Assembly (NCBI GenBank): GCA_963816795.1
Contig: CAWFLT010000017.1
Location: 1-64,000, forward strand
DNA from: CAWFLT01 sp963816795
GTDB taxonomy: Bacteria > Acidobacteriota > Vicinamibacteria > Vicinamibacterales > SCN-69-37
DNA length: 64,000 nt
Direction: 5' to 3'
The position numbers and the translations under genes are program-made. The stretch's first letter is position 1. Every line of letters begins with the position of its first letter. Below are positions 39,052 through 49,191 of the stretch, piece after piece. A model generated the notes under the pieces. That model made no database searches, had not been told where the DNA came from, and saw nothing but the letters and a program-made list of their open reading frames with translations.

Positions 39052-39967
39052 TTGAGAGAGCCCCGCCCTCTCGCCGCGAGGACCGTCCAGGCCCGTACCG
39101 CTTCAGTGAAGGCTTGCCCTGAGAGTCGAGTTCAAGTGTCAGTCCTGCTGCGCGTGCACCTCGTTCCGAGGCTGGGTCAGAAGCAGCTGGACAGCATCAC
39201 GAACGAGGACGTGCAGCGCCTCAAACGCGCAATGGACACGAAAGCCCCCAAGACCGTCAACAACGCCTTGGCCGTGCTGAGCGTGCTCCTGAAGAAGGCG
39301 ATCGAATGGGGTGTGATCGATCGCATGCCCTGCACGATTCGATTGCTGCGCGCGCCGAACCCGGCACCGCGGTTTCACGATTTCGATCAGTACGAACGCC
39401 TGGTCGACGTCGCGGCCGTGGTCGATTGGCAGACGCGTGTGATCGTGCTGCTGGGCGGCGAAGCGGGCCTGCGATGCGGCGAGATGATCGCGCTCGAATG
39501 GACGAGATGTGGATCTCGCGAAGCGCCAACTCTCGGTCCAACGCTCAGACTGGAACGGACAGATCACGACGCCGAAGGGTGGACGGATCCGATACGTGCC
39601 ACTGACCGTGCGATTGACGGCGGCGCTGCGCGACCATCGACACCTGCGCAGCCCGCGCGTGCTCTGCCAGCCGGACGGGACGCCGTTCACGCGGCAGCAA
39701 GTGCAGTACCGGATGAAGCGCGCGGCGCGACGCGCGCATGTGCCTGAAGGCGTGCACTTGCTGCGTCACACGTTCTGCTCGCACCTGGCGATGCGCGGGG
39801 CGCCGGCAAGGGCGGTCCAGGAACTCGCCGGCCACAGCGAGCTGAGCATGACGCAGCGCTACATGCACCTGAGCCCGGCGGCACTCGAGTCGGCGATCGA
39901 ATTGCTCGATCGGCGTGGCAACATAGTGGCAACGCCGGCGATCGAAATCGCTAAGTCGAGTGTTTAG
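39052..39967 (+). pseudogene. Tyrosine-recombinase integrase, frameshifted and N-terminally shortened
   Basis: Core-binding domain: LLRVHLVPRLGQKQLDSITN and TVNNALAVLSVLLKKAIEWG. Catalytic domain: first Arg in GEAGLRCGEMIALEW; after a shift near 39508, TPKGGRIRYVPLT, the His-Arg pair in HLLRHTFCSHLA, LAGHSELSMTQRYMHLSP with the nucleophile Tyr. All catalytic residues are present, but the usual N-terminal arm domain is replaced by unrelated sequence. The stop is 11 bases from the CCA end of tRNA-Ser, the classic position of an integrase at its attachment site. This is probably what remains of an integrated element extending to the left. Confidence 0.78.
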
Positions 39968-39978
39968 AAATAGTTAAT

Positions 39979-40072
39979 TGGCGGTGAGGCAGGGATTCGA
40001 ACCCTGGATACAGGTTTTGGCCCGTATAACGGTTTAGCAAACCGCCGCCTTCAGCCTCTCGGCCACCTCACC
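39979..40072 (-). tRNA. tRNA-Ser (anticodon GCT)
   Basis: On the minus strand the acceptor arm GGTGAGG pairs with CCTCACC, followed by discriminator G and an encoded CCA. The anticodon arm is CGGTTTGCTAAACCG with anticodon GCT. A long variable arm follows (class II, as for serine), and the T arm is CAGGGTTCGAATCCCTG. A TATACT -10 hexamer lies at 40087-40092 on the same strand. The 3' end faces the integrase gene, consistent with use as attachment site. Confidence 0.96.
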
Positions 40073-40122
40073 GCGCGGGAAAGCTCAGTATAAACGACAT
40101 CGCGACTTACGCGCCCGTCGAC

Positions 40123-40152
40123 TGTCCCCTCGATTGTCCCTGAAATTGTCCC
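40123..40152. repeat. Three TGTCCC units phased at 12 bases
   Basis: TGTCCC occurs at 40123, 40135 and 40147, exactly 12 bases apart (GGGACA on the tRNA strand), just upstream of the tRNA-Ser promoter. It may be the end of a lost mobile element or a regulatory array; no family is assigned. Confidence 0.5.
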
Positions 40153-40254
40153 TGCCAGCCCTGAAGATTGGCTCTGGACGGCGACCGTCCAAGCGCCCGG
40201 AACGCTGATCCGAATGCAGTGGTTTTTTTCGCCGACAACGATGCCGGCAACTGA

Positions 40255-40377
40255 TTGGCGCACGCCGCTTTGCGCGCAGGACGACGCGCGGGATTCTCGG
40301 ACGCCTCCCATTTCGTCAAGGTCCTGCGCAGCCGGACAGGCCAGACGCCGTTGCGCATTCGCCGAGGCGTCCGATAG
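40255..40377 (+). pseudogene. Remnant of an AraC-family regulator C-terminus
   Basis: A short frame reads AGFSDASHFVKVLRSRTGQT followed by PLRIRRGVR and a stop. This is the second helix-turn-helix of AraC/XylS proteins (typical pattern GFsdxSHFxrxFrrxtGxtP). Nothing upstream of about 40255 fits, and a TGA precedes it, so only the last 40 codons survive. It lies in the 420-base stretch between tRNA-Ser and the next membrane-protein gene. Confidence 0.6.
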
Positions 40378-40496
40378 CGCCGTGCCCGCGCCTTGCTCAC
40401 GAGGCGTGGTGCCGTACGGCGGCCCCGCCGACTACGTGACGTTGCTGAGCATCAACTGGCGCGCGGTTAGCGGTTTTGGAGATTAAGATTCGGGGA

Positions 40497-40898
40497 ATGT
40501 CGATGCGCCGAGTGGTGCTCCGCGTTGATGCTTTGTTCCTCACGGTGGCGGGTGTCTTCGGCCTGGTGTCCGACCTGCAGTCCTACATGTCCGGGACCGG
40601 TCCATTCGGCCAGACGTTTTTCAGGAACCCGACGGTGATCGGAGTTGTCGAGGCGCACGGCCTCGCCGTTCTGACTGCAGGCACCCTCTGGTTTCTGGCG
40701 ACGCATCACAGCAGACGTTTCGGGCACTGGGTCGCGGTTATTGCCCATGCGGTCATGGGCGTGAGCAACATCGTCTGGTTCGATGTGTTCAGGCACGTGC
40801 AGGCGGAGACTCAAGGCGTGGCGGTCACGGTGGTGCATTTTGCCTTCATCGGCGTCAACGCATTCTTCATTACCAGAGCCAGCGTCAGCCAGGATTGA
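40497..40898 (+). CDS. Small four-helix membrane protein, unknown function
   Basis: About 133 residues with four hydrophobic segments: VDALFLTVAGVFGLVSDL, VVEAHGLAVLTAGTLWFLAT, WVAVIAHAVMGVSNIVWFDV and VVHFAFIGVNAFFITRA. No catalytic motif. Start at ATG 40497 (MSMRRVVLR), seven codons into a frame that is open from 40476. It overlaps the next frame by four bases (ATGA-type junction). I do not recognise the family. Confidence 0.55.
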   Translation: MSMRRVVLRVDALFLTVAGVFGLVSDLQSYMSGTGPFGQTFFRNPTVIGVVEAHGLAVLTAGTLWFLATHHSRRFGHWVAVIAHAVMGVSNIVWFDVFRHVQAETQGVAVTVVHFAFIGVNAFFITRASVSQD

Positions 40899-41233
40899 AG
40901 GGCGAGCTGACTGGTTTCGTCTGGTATTGGGCCTATTCCTCGTCTTCGGCGCCATTCGTCGGCGTTCACCTGATTCTGTTCTTCTCGATGCCATGGCCAA
41001 TTGCAGTCGCGTCCCTTCTTCTCGCGATCGTGATCAGCTTCCCGCTGGCATATCTCTTCGAACTGGGAGGAAAAACGATCTGGGCTCCGGCCGTTCTGCA
41101 CTTTGTGATTCAGGCTACGGTGAAGGTGGTTGTGTTTGCGCACGGAGCAGAATCGTTCGCGCTCGCTTGGATGGCTGCGAGTGCTCTGGTCCCGCTGCTG
41201 ATCTTCACTGTCAAGGCCCCGACGCGTCCGTGA
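40895..41233 (+). pseudogene. CPBP-type intramembrane protease, C-terminal fragment
   Basis: 112 residues with three or four hydrophobic segments. FELGGKTIWAPAVLHFVIQA matches the last conserved motif of CPBP/Abi proteases (Trp and His before an Asn-like position). The diagnostic EExxxR motif and second motif, which should lie upstream, are absent. The first residues instead overlap the preceding membrane-protein gene. It is probably a truncated copy; a proteolytic function is unlikely. Confidence 0.6.
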
Positions 41234-41403
41234 ACCGGCGCCTGCAAATCCCCAAGGCAGGGGCGATCATCGACGCGACGTACTTCGGGGATTTGTTAGG
41301 AAGATCGGAGATGCCTGAATAAGATCATCCAATCGGTAGACGATGAATTCGTCGGCAGCCGCAGGCTCTTGACGTACAACCAAGGCTGAATGGGAGAATT
41401 CGC

Positions 41404-43812
41404 GTGAGAAAGCTGCTATCGAAAGACCCAGACGTCACCACCGCTGACGAAACGCCGCTGTCGAAAGACGACCTGGAATCGATGCACGCTTTCTGGCGGG
41501 CATGCAACTACCTGTCGGTGGGGATGATCTACCTGAGAGACAACCCCCTGCTGAAGCAGCCGTTGAAGACCGAGCACGTGAAGCACCGGCTCCTCGGCCA
41601 CTGGGGCGCGAGCCCGGCGCTGTCTTTCGTGTGGGTGCACCTGAACCGCATGATCGTCAAGCACGACCTCGACGTGATTTTCGTGGCCGGACCGGGCCAC
41701 GGGGCGCCGGGCGTGCTGGGACCGGCGTATCTCGAAGGCACGTACTCCGAAATCTATCCGGACAAGAGCCAGGACGTGGACGGGCTGCAGAAGTTCTTCA
41801 AGCAGTTCTCCTTCCCGGGACACATCGGCAGTCACGTCACGCCAGAAACGCCAGGCTCGATCCACGAAGGCGGTGAGCTTGGCTACAGTCTCTCGCATGC
41901 CTACGGCATGGCGTTCGACAACCCCGATCTGATCGTCGCCTGCGTCGTGGGTGACGGCGAGGCGGAGACCGGGCCGCTCGCCACGGCGTGGCATTCGAAC
42001 AAGTTCCTCAATCCCGTCCACGATGGTGCGGTGCTGCCCATCTTGAATCTCAACGGCTACAAGATCGCGAATCCCACGGTCCTTGCGCGCATCAGCCACG
42101 AGGAGCTCGAAGCGCTGTTCATCGGCTACGGCTATACACCGTATTTCGTGGAAGGAAGCGACCCGGTTCTCATGCATCAGAAGATGGCCGCCACGCTGGA
42201 GCGTGCCATCGGCGAGATTCGTGCGCAGCAGCAGGCCGCGCGCGCGTCGAACACGCCCGTCCGTCCGCGTTGGCCCATGATCGTGCTGCGCTCCCCGAAA
42301 GGCTGGACCGGGCCGAAAGAGATCAAGGGACACAAGGTCGAAGGGTCCTGGCGCTCGCATCAAGTTCCCTTCTCCGATGTGCGGGACAATCCCGCGAATT
42401 TGAAGCTCCTCGAAGACTGGATGCGCAGCTACCAGCCCGAAGAGCTGTTCGACGCAGACGGACGGCTCGTGCCGACGCTCCGGGCCCTGACGCCGGCCGG
42501 CAATCGGCGGATGAGCGCCAACCCGCGCGCCAACGGCGGGCTGCTGCGCAAGGATCTCAAGCTGCCTGACTTCCGCAAGTACGCGGTCGAGGTGCCCGTG
42601 CGGGGGACGGCGATGTACGAGAACACCAAACCCCTGGGCGAGTTCCTTCGTGACGTCATGAAGAACAACCCGACCAGCTTCCGCGTCTTCGGCCCGGACG
42701 AGACCGCGTCGAACCGTCTCCAGGCCGTGTACGAAGCGAGCAAGAAAACCTGGATGGCGGACATGCTGCCCGAGGATGCCGACGGCGGCGAGCTCGCGCG
42801 CGATGGGCGCGTCATGGAGATGCTCTCGGAGCACACGCTGGTCGGCTGGCTCGAGGGCTATCTGCTGACCGGCCGCCACGGGTTCTTCCACACCTACGAG
42901 GCCTTTGCGCACGTCTTCGATTCCATGTTCAACCAGCACGCCAAGTGGCTGGACATCTGCAAGAACCACGTGCCATGGCGCGCCTCGGTCGCGTCCGAGA
43001 ACATCCTGCTGTCGTCCACGGTCTGGCGGCAGGACCACAACGGCTTCTCTCATCAGGATCCGGGGTTCATCGATCTGGTGACCAACAAGGGGCCGTCCGT
43101 CACGCGCGTCTATTTGCCGCCCGACGCCAACACGCTGCTGTCGGTCGCCGACCATTGCCTTCGCAGCACCGACTACATCAATGTCATCGTGGCCGACAAA
43201 CAGAAACACCTGCAGTTCACGACGATGCCCGAGGCGATCGCGCACTGCACCAAAGGCCTGGGCATCTGGCCGCGGGCGAGCACGGATGCCGGCGAGGAAC
43301 CGGATGTCGTGCTGGCAAGCTGCGGCGACGTGGCCACCATGGAAGCGCTGGCGGCAGCCGCCATCCTGCGCGAGCACGTGCCGGATCTGAAGCTCCGCTT
43401 CGTCAATGTGGTGGATCTGTTCAAGCTGCAGCCGGCGTCCGAGCATCCCCACGGATCGACCGAGCGGGAGTTCGACAGCCTGTTCACCACTGACCAGCCG
43501 ATTATTTTCAACTTCCACGGCTATCCCTGGCTCATCCACAAGCTCTCGTACCGCTTCAAGGGGCACGCGAACCTGCACGTGCGGGGCTACAAGGAAAAAG
43601 GCAACATCAACACGCCGCTCGAGCTCGCGATACTGAACGAAACGTCACGCTTCAACCTCGTCATCGACGTCATCGATCGGGTGCCAAAGCTGCGCACGAA
43701 GGCGGCGCACCTGAAAGAGGAGATGAGGAACGCGATCATCGACAACCTGAACTACGCGCACGAGCACGGAACCGACCGGCCGGAGATTGTCAACTGGACC
43801 TGGCCGTACTGA
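41404..43812 (+). CDS. xfp: Phosphoketolase (Xfp/Xpk family)
   Basis: 802 residues, intact. Thiamine-diphosphate enzyme that splits xylulose 5-phosphate (and often fructose 6-phosphate) with phosphate to acetyl phosphate plus an aldose phosphate. Signatures: HRLLGHWGASPALSFVWVHL, GPGHGAPG near residue 97, SFPGHIGSHVTPETPGSIHE, the ThDP-binding GDGEAETG at 183-190, RSPKGWTGPKEIKGHKVEGS, RQDHNGFSHQDPGFID and FVNVVDLFKLQP. The length fits the family. Start GTG 41404 follows GGGAG. No acetate kinase or phosphotransacetylase gene lies nearby. Substrate preference (Xpk or Xfp) cannot be decided from sequence. Confidence 0.95.
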   Translation: MRKLLSKDPDVTTADETPLSKDDLESMHAFWRACNYLSVGMIYLRDNPLLKQPLKTEHVKHRLLGHWGASPALSFVWVHLNRMIVKHDLDVIFVAGPGHGAPGVLGPAYLEGTYSEIYPDKSQDVDGLQKFFKQFSFPGHIGSHVTPETPGSIHEGGELGYSLSHAYGMAFDNPDLIVACVVGDGEAETGPLATAWHSNKFLNPVHDGAVLPILNLNGYKIANPTVLARISHEELEALFIGYGYTPYFVEGSDPVLMHQKMAATLERAIGEIRAQQQAARASNTPVRPRWPMIVLRSPKGWTGPKEIKGHKVEGSWRSHQVPFSDVRDNPANLKLLEDWMRSYQPEELFDADGRLVPTLRALTPAGNRRMSANPRANGGLLRKDLKLPDFRKYAVEVPVRGTAMYENTKPLGEFLRDVMKNNPTSFRVFGPDETASNRLQAVYEASKKTWMADMLPEDADGGELARDGRVMEMLSEHTLVGWLEGYLLTGRHGFFHTYEAFAHVFDSMFNQHAKWLDICKNHVPWRASVASENILLSSTVWRQDHNGFSHQDPGFIDLVTNKGPSVTRVYLPPDANTLLSVADHCLRSTDYINVIVADKQKHLQFTTMPEAIAHCTKGLGIWPRASTDAGEEPDVVLASCGDVATMEALAAAAILREHVPDLKLRFVNVVDLFKLQPASEHPHGSTEREFDSLFTTDQPIIFNFHGYPWLIHKLSYRFKGHANLHVRGYKEKGNINTPLELAILNETSRFNLVIDVIDRVPKLRTKAAHLKEEMRNAIIDNLNYAHEHGTDRPEIVNWTWPY

Positions 43813-43874
43813 AGCGCCTGCATCTGGCAGGTTGGGCATGAAATCGTTGCAAGCACTCAAGGGGATGACGCGCT

Positions 43875-45405
43875 ATGACCGACACCAAGGGCTTCGACTT
43901 CAAGGCCGGCGTTCCCCTTCAGCAGATTCCTGAGGGCGCGATCGTGGCGGGCCACGTCGGTGACGACGAGATCGTCGTCGTCCGGCGCGGCGACGAGTAC
44001 TTCGCCGTCGGCGCGCATTGCACGCACTATCACGGCCCGCTGGCCGACGGGCTCATCGTCGGCGACACGGTCAGGTGTCCGTGGCATCACGCGTGTTTCA
44101 GTCTTCGCACGGGCGAGGCGGTGCGCGCGCCGGCGCTCGATCGCGATCGCGTGCTGGCGAGCAGAGCGTCGCGGCGACGTGCTGTTCGTCCGCGAGAAAC
44201 TCGACGCACGGACCGCGCCGCCAGGATCAGGCACAGACACTGTGCCTCGCTCGGTGGTCATCGTCGGCGGCGGTGCCGCGGGCCTCACGGCCGCCGACAT
44301 GCTGCGGCGCCTGGGCTACGCCGGCACGCTCACGATGCTCAGCGCCGACGCTGCCCCGCCGGTGGATCGGCCGAACCTGTCGAAGGACTATCTGGCCGGC
44401 ACGGCAAAGGAAGACTGGATTCCGCTCCGGTCGCCGGAGTACTACGCGGAGAACACGATCGACCTTCAGCTCGAGACGCGCGTGGCGTCAATCGACGTGA
44501 AGGGAAAACGTGTGCGGCTGGAGAACGGCACGACGCACGCCTTCGACGCGCTTCTGCTTGCGACGGGCGCCGAGCCCGTGCGGTTGAGTCTCGCTGGCGC
44601 GCCGGCGATCCCGGTGCACTATCTTCGGACGTTTGCCGACAGCCGCGCGATCGCCGCGAGCGCGGACGCGTCGAGCTCGAAGCGCGCATTGGTAATAGGC
44701 GCCAGCTTCATCGGCCTCGAAGTGGCCGCGTCGCTCCGCGCGCGAGGTCTCGACGTGCACGTCGTCGCGCCGGAGCGCGAGCCGCTCGAGAAGATCATGG
44801 GTCCCGAGGTCGGCCGTTTCATCCGCGGTCTGCACGAATCCAAGGGCGTCGTGTTCCATCTTGGCGCGACGGTCGCCCGCCTCGATGGGCGCACGGCCAC
44901 TCTGAGCGACGGCTCCACCGTCGACGCCGACCTCGCCGTCGTCGGCGTCGGCGTTCGGCCGAACATCGCGCTGGCCGAGGCCGCCGGGCTCGCTATCGAT
45001 CGGGGTGTGGCTGTGGACGAGTACCTGCAGACGAGTGCGCCCGGCATCTTCGCCGCCGGCGACATCGCGCGCTGGCCCGATCCGCACACCGGCGAGCGCA
45101 TTCGCGTCGAGCACTGGGTGGTCGCGGAGCGCCAGGGCCAGGCGGCCGCCCGCAACATCCTCGGTCAGCGCCAGCGGTTCAGCGATGTCCCCTTCTTCTG
45201 GAGCCAGCACTACGACATCAGCATCAACTACGTCGGGCACGCGGAGCAGTGGGACGCGGCGGACATTGATGGCGACCTCTCCGCGCACGACGCCGTTGTC
45301 ACATATAAGAAGGACGGCCGCACGCTGGCGGTCGCGACGGTCTTCCGCGACACGGCCAGCCTCGAGGCTGAGCTGAAGATGGAGCAGCTCAGCGCGCACG
45401 CCTGA
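43875..45405 (+). CDS. AIFM3/ferredoxin-reductase-like FAD oxidoreductase with N-terminal Rieske domain (one frameshift)
   Basis: Residues 1-100 are a Rieske [2Fe-2S] domain with CTH (Cys49, His51) and CPWH (Cys68, His71) ligands. After a shift near 44160 comes the pyridine-nucleotide-disulfide reductase part: VVIVGGGAAGLTAADMLRRL (FAD), VDRPNLSKDYLAG, LLLATGAEPVRL, ALVIGASFIGLEVAASLRAR (NAD), GVGVRPNIALAEAAGLA, GIFAAGDIARWPD and a C-terminal domain with FWSQHYDISINYVGHAEQWD. The plan matches AIFM3-like proteins. It probably passes electrons from NAD(P)H through FAD to the Rieske centre. It follows phosphoketolase by 62 bases on the same strand. Confidence 0.9.
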
Positions 45406-45472
45406 AGAAAGCGGCCGGCATCTTTGTCGCGGCCTCCCGCGCTGCGGATTCACGGCCTGGCGGCTGCGGCGG

Positions 45473-45988
45473 TCACGCCTCCACCAGCGGATCCTTCAAC
45501 AGCCGCTGCCCGCCAAGCGAGACCACGAACCCATACACGCCCACGGCCGCAAAAACGACCATCGTCACGACCGAGGACGGGAAGAACCAGGACGACGGGT
45601 CTGCCGTGAGAGGAATATTCGGCCAATCCGAGAACAGGACCATGACGAGCAACGCCAGCAGACCGAGCCGGGTGAGCACGATCAAGGACAGCACGAGGAG
45701 CGTCACGAGGACGACCGTGTCGATCAGGGACGCCCCTGACGCGAAGGCAACGGCAGGCAGACCGAGGAAAGCGAGGTAGGCCACCCACGTCCGCCGCAAG
45801 ACCACGCGAAGTACCAGGATCGCCATGAGGTTGAAGATCGGAACGCGTAACGCCTCTCGGAGGATTTCGATGTGCGCCGCCACGTTGGCGCCGACGCCGG
45901 CCAATGGCGCGATGCCCTGCCAGGAAGGCGCATCAGGAAGACCGATGCCAAGACGGGCGCCGGACGCGCCCGTGACGAGAGCCGATAC
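45473..45988 (-). pseudogene. C-terminal membrane-domain fragment without start codon
   Basis: A frame beginning directly behind the stop of the ParD-like gene encodes four or five hydrophobic segments: FNLMAILVLRVVLRRTWVAY, SLIDTVVLVTLLVLSLIVLT, LLALLVMVLFSDWPNIPLTA and SVVTMVVFAAVGVYGFVVSL. It ends GGQRLLKDPLVEA. This resembles the C-terminal membrane domain of some acidobacterial Ser/Thr kinases. No ATG precedes it, and the rest of such a protein is absent. It looks like a tail cut off by the arrival of the ParD gene. Confidence 0.45.
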
Positions 45989-45994
45989 GGCATC

Positions 45995-46258
45995 TCAGCC
46001 CTTCTTCGTCAGGGCTGCTCGACCGCGCGACTTGATCCGTTGAGCGAGCTCTCGGCCTGACGCCTTGTCGTAAGTTCGGCCGCGGGCTAAGGCGTCGAAA
46101 CCAGCCTGCACATCTGCGCGAAGTTGTTCGCGCGCGTGGTCCCGCTCCTTCAGCAGGCGCAGTGCCTCGCGGACGACTTCGCTGGCTGTCTGGTACAGAC
46201 CGCTCTCCACTTTCTCGTGTACCAGCTGTTCGAGCTCTGGCGTGAGTGACACATTCAT
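45995..46258 (-). CDS. ParD-like antitoxin, orphan
   Basis: 87 residues: MNVSLTPELEQLVHEKVESG, LYQTASEVVREALRLLKERD, a ParD/CC2985-type ribbon-helix-helix, then a charged C-terminal toxin-binding part. ParE would be expected immediately downstream on the minus strand; instead there is a fragment of a membrane protein. It is therefore an orphan antitoxin, either an anti-addiction element or left after loss of the toxin. Confidence 0.82.
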   Translation of the reverse strand: MNVSLTPELEQLVHEKVESGLYQTASEVVREALRLLKERDHAREQLRADVQAGFDALARGRTYDKASGRELAQRIKSRGRAALTKKG

Positions 46259-46366
46259 GCTCGTTTCCGCCTCAGTTCCCAGAGTAGGGCCCGATAACGA
46301 GTAATGTCAAGAATTGCTACTTCCTGGCATCTCCAGTGGCATCAGACTGCGACATGACTGGCACTC

Positions 46367-48706
46367 CTAAACACCCAGCAGCCGCGCGCCCCCCGCCTGA
46401 CGGAACGCTGCCAGCGCGCGCTGGCGGCCGGCCTCGGCATCGTTGACGAGCGAGTCGAATGCCGGCGTGCCGCGCAGCGCGTCGAACTGCGGGCTGCGAA
46501 CGAGCGTCGGCGCGGGATAGTAGCGCTTCGCGAGCGCGCGCTCGAGATAGGGCAGGCCGCGCTGGTGTTCCCCGACGTCGCACAGCCACCAGCCGGCCTG
46601 GAAGATCCCTTCGGGGTCCTCGAGAATGGCGAGCTCACCATACCTGGCTGATGTGCGCGATGACATCGGCCGGCGTGCCTTCGAGCCACGCGGACAACAT
46701 CCCGATCCAGCGCTTGTACGAAGAAATCTGCGGCTGCGACTTCATGCCGGCGAGCACGTGAAGCGCTTCGCTCCGTCGCCCGGCCATGCCCAGACCGATG
46801 ACGAGGGTGCCTGGATCGCCGTCGCCGGTTGGCGCCGGATTCATCGTAGCGACGAGCCGTTCGATATCGCCGCTCAGGAGCATCGTCTGTCCGACGCTCG
46901 TCGCGAGGTTCGGATCCAGCCGGCGCCCCTCGGCATGCGCCGCGAGCGAGGCTTCGAAGAGGCCGCAGTACCGGCACGCGTGGACGAGTCCGGCGAAGAG
47001 CTCGGGGTCGCTGCCGTAGCGGTTGGCTTCCTCGAGCAGCCGCACCATCCCACGCTTCCGCGCGTCCGGTGTCCGCCTCCAGGTTGGCGTAGAGCTTGTG
47101 CGCGATCGTCAGCCGCGGGTTCAACTCCAGCGCGCGGCGAAACGCCTCTTCCGCGCGTTGCGCGCCATCCGGAATCGGCTCCATGTACTTCCCGATCACC
47201 CGCAGGGTCCGGCCCAGCCCCGCCCAGGCCGGCGCGAAGCCGGAGTCGAGCGCGAGGCTGCGCTCGTACAGATCGCGCGCCTGCTTGATCGTCTCGTACG
47301 AGCGCGCCTGTTCGTTCGCGCGCAGATACAGCTCGTAGGCGCGCGGATTGCCCGGCGCATCCGGCGCCGGCGACTTCAGACCGCCGCCGAGCGGCAGCGA
47401 CAGGGCCTCGACCATGCGCCGCGCGAGGTCGTCCTGCAGGTGAAACAGGTTACCGAGCGGCGACTGCGCGGTGTGCGACGTGATGACCGTCCCGCCGGGC
47501 GCCTCGACGAGTTGCGCCACGGCGCGCAGCTCATCACCGGATCGCAGCAGCGTGCCCGTGACGACGCGATCGACGTCCGCCTCCTCGGCGAGCGCCTTGA
47601 AGTCCGGCGTCGAGTCGGCGAACCGCGCGGCGGTCGCGCTCGACCGCACGACGAGCGAGCCGATGCCGGTGAGCGACGTCGTGATCGCGTCGGCCAGGCT
47701 GAACGCGAGAAAATCCGTCTCGGGATCGGGGCGCAGCATCCGGAAGGGCAGCACGACGAGGCGCGTCAGCGCGCGCGTCGTCACCGGCGTGTCGTCGTCG
47801 CCAGTGCGCACGTCGCGGAGCTCGTCCGCCATCGCCTCGGCGGTCGCGGGCCGCTCGGCCGGTTTCTTGGCGAGGGCGCGGCGGATCACGCGATCGACCG
47901 CCGCGACGGCCGCCGACCCCGACAGCGCCGGCGGCTGCTCGTATACCGTCGCGTGCAGAATCGCGACGACCGAGCTGCCGACGAACGCGGGCCGGCCCGC
48001 GAGCATCTCGAACAGGATGGCGCCGGCCGCGAACAGGTCGGAGCGCGCGTCCACGCGTCTGGCCGAGCACCTGCTCCGGCGACATGTAGTGCGGCGTGCC
48101 CATGACGACGCCCGCGCGCGTGAGCTCGGGTGCGGTGTCGTGCTCGCCCAGCGGCGCCGGCCGCGCCAGGCCGAAGTCGAGCAGCTTCACGCCATGCGGC
48201 GTCAGGAACACGTTCGACGGCTTGAGATCGCGGTGAATGATGCCGCGACTGTGCAGCGCGGCGAGCGCGCCCAGCATGCCGAGCCCGATTGACGCGGTCT
48301 CGGACACGTTCATCGGACCCTGTTTCAGGCGATCCGAGAGCGGCGCGCCCTCCAGCAGCTCCATGGCGATGAAGAGGTCGCCCTTGTCTTCGCCGATCTC
48401 GTAGATCTGACAGATGTTCGGATGATTGACGCTGGCCGCCGCGCGCGCTTCGCGCCAGAAGCGCTGGCGCGCCGTCTCGTCCTGCGCCAGCACCGTCATC
48501 GTCTTGAGCGCGACCCGGCGATGGAGCTTCTCGTCGCGCGCGGCATACACGATGCCCATCCCGCCTTCGCCCAGCTTGCGCTCGATGGCGTAGTGGCCGT
48601 AGCGCGAAGGCAGTCGATCGCGGACGTCGCCACCAGCCGGGGGACCGGACGGTTGGGAAGCGGGCGATGAACCGGTCAGCCAGTTGAAGAACGAGCGCAA
48701 CGGCAT
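46367..48706 (-). CDS. PknB-like Ser/Thr protein kinase with C-terminal TPR domain (three frameshifts)
   Basis: About 780 residues. Kinase domain: GHYAIERKLGEGGMGIVYAA, VALKTM (ATP Lys), catalytic loop GIIHRDLKPSNVFL, LLDFGLARPAP and MGTPHYMSPEQVLGQ. A shift near 48055 is followed by MDARSDLFAAGAILFEMLAG. The middle is a FlgO/adenylate-cyclase-associated module (LVVLPFRMLRPDPETDFLAF) and the C-terminus has TPR-like repeats (YERSLALDSGFAPAWAGLGR, AFRRALELNPRLTIAHKLYA). Further shifts lie near 47050 and 46640; the end is at 46367. It has no transmembrane helix, so it is probably cytoplasmic. Targets unknown. Confidence 0.85.
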
Positions 48707-48726
48707 TGAATGTCGATCTTACGACT

Positions 48727-49176
48727 TCAGCCACCGAACTGTCGGAGGTGGTGATCCAGGTGCTTGTAGACGAGCCGGCCCCACTCCTGCCCGCTCAGTC
48801 TTCCGAAGAAGCTATGGACTCGCTGGTCCGCAGCCGCGGGTCCCCGGTCGCAGAATTGACCAATCTTCTCGAGCAGCCGGCGCTGCTCATCGAGGAAGTC
48901 TCGTTCGTCGACGATGATGCAGTCCGCGTCGGTGGGCGTATTGCGCCGAAGGGGGGCGCCGCCAAAGACCCAGGACCGAACGAACGGCGCCATGAGGCGG
49001 CCCAGGAGGAGTTGCTTTTCATGCCGGTCGCCGAGAGGCGCCTCCAACGCCACGGCACAGTGCGCCAGCATTTGTGCCGGGTTCATCTTCCCCCACTGCC
49101 GCGAAGAATCCGGCGGAAGCACCTTGAAGCGCTTTTCGATGGCCGCCCGGTCCTCCTCGTTGAACATGTTCTGCAT
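48727..49176 (-). CDS. DUF1569 (DinB-like) protein
   Basis: 149 residues, intact: MFNEEDRAAIEKRFKVLPPD, QWGKMNPAQMLAHCAVALEA and LVYKHLDHHLRQFG. The spaced His residues match the four-helix DUF1569/DinB fold, where they bind a metal. Enzymatic role unknown. It follows the TetR gene by 15 bases on the same strand and is likely under its control. Confidence 0.85.
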   Translation of the reverse strand: MQNMFNEEDRAAIEKRFKVLPPDSSRQWGKMNPAQMLAHCAVALEAPLGDRHEKQLLLGRLMAPFVRSWVFGGAPLRRNTPTDADCIIVDERDFLDEQRRLLEKIGQFCDRGPAAADQRVHSFFGRLSGQEWGRLVYKHLDHHLRQFGG

Positions 49177-49191
49177 GACGTCTCCGTTTTC

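Noticed and set aside
41416..43578. 720-codon open frame antisense to phosphoketolase
   Set aside because: It mirrors the codon structure of the real gene on the plus strand, is full of Arg/His/Gln/Asp low-complexity sequence and shows no domain. Long antisense frames are expected in GC-rich DNA.
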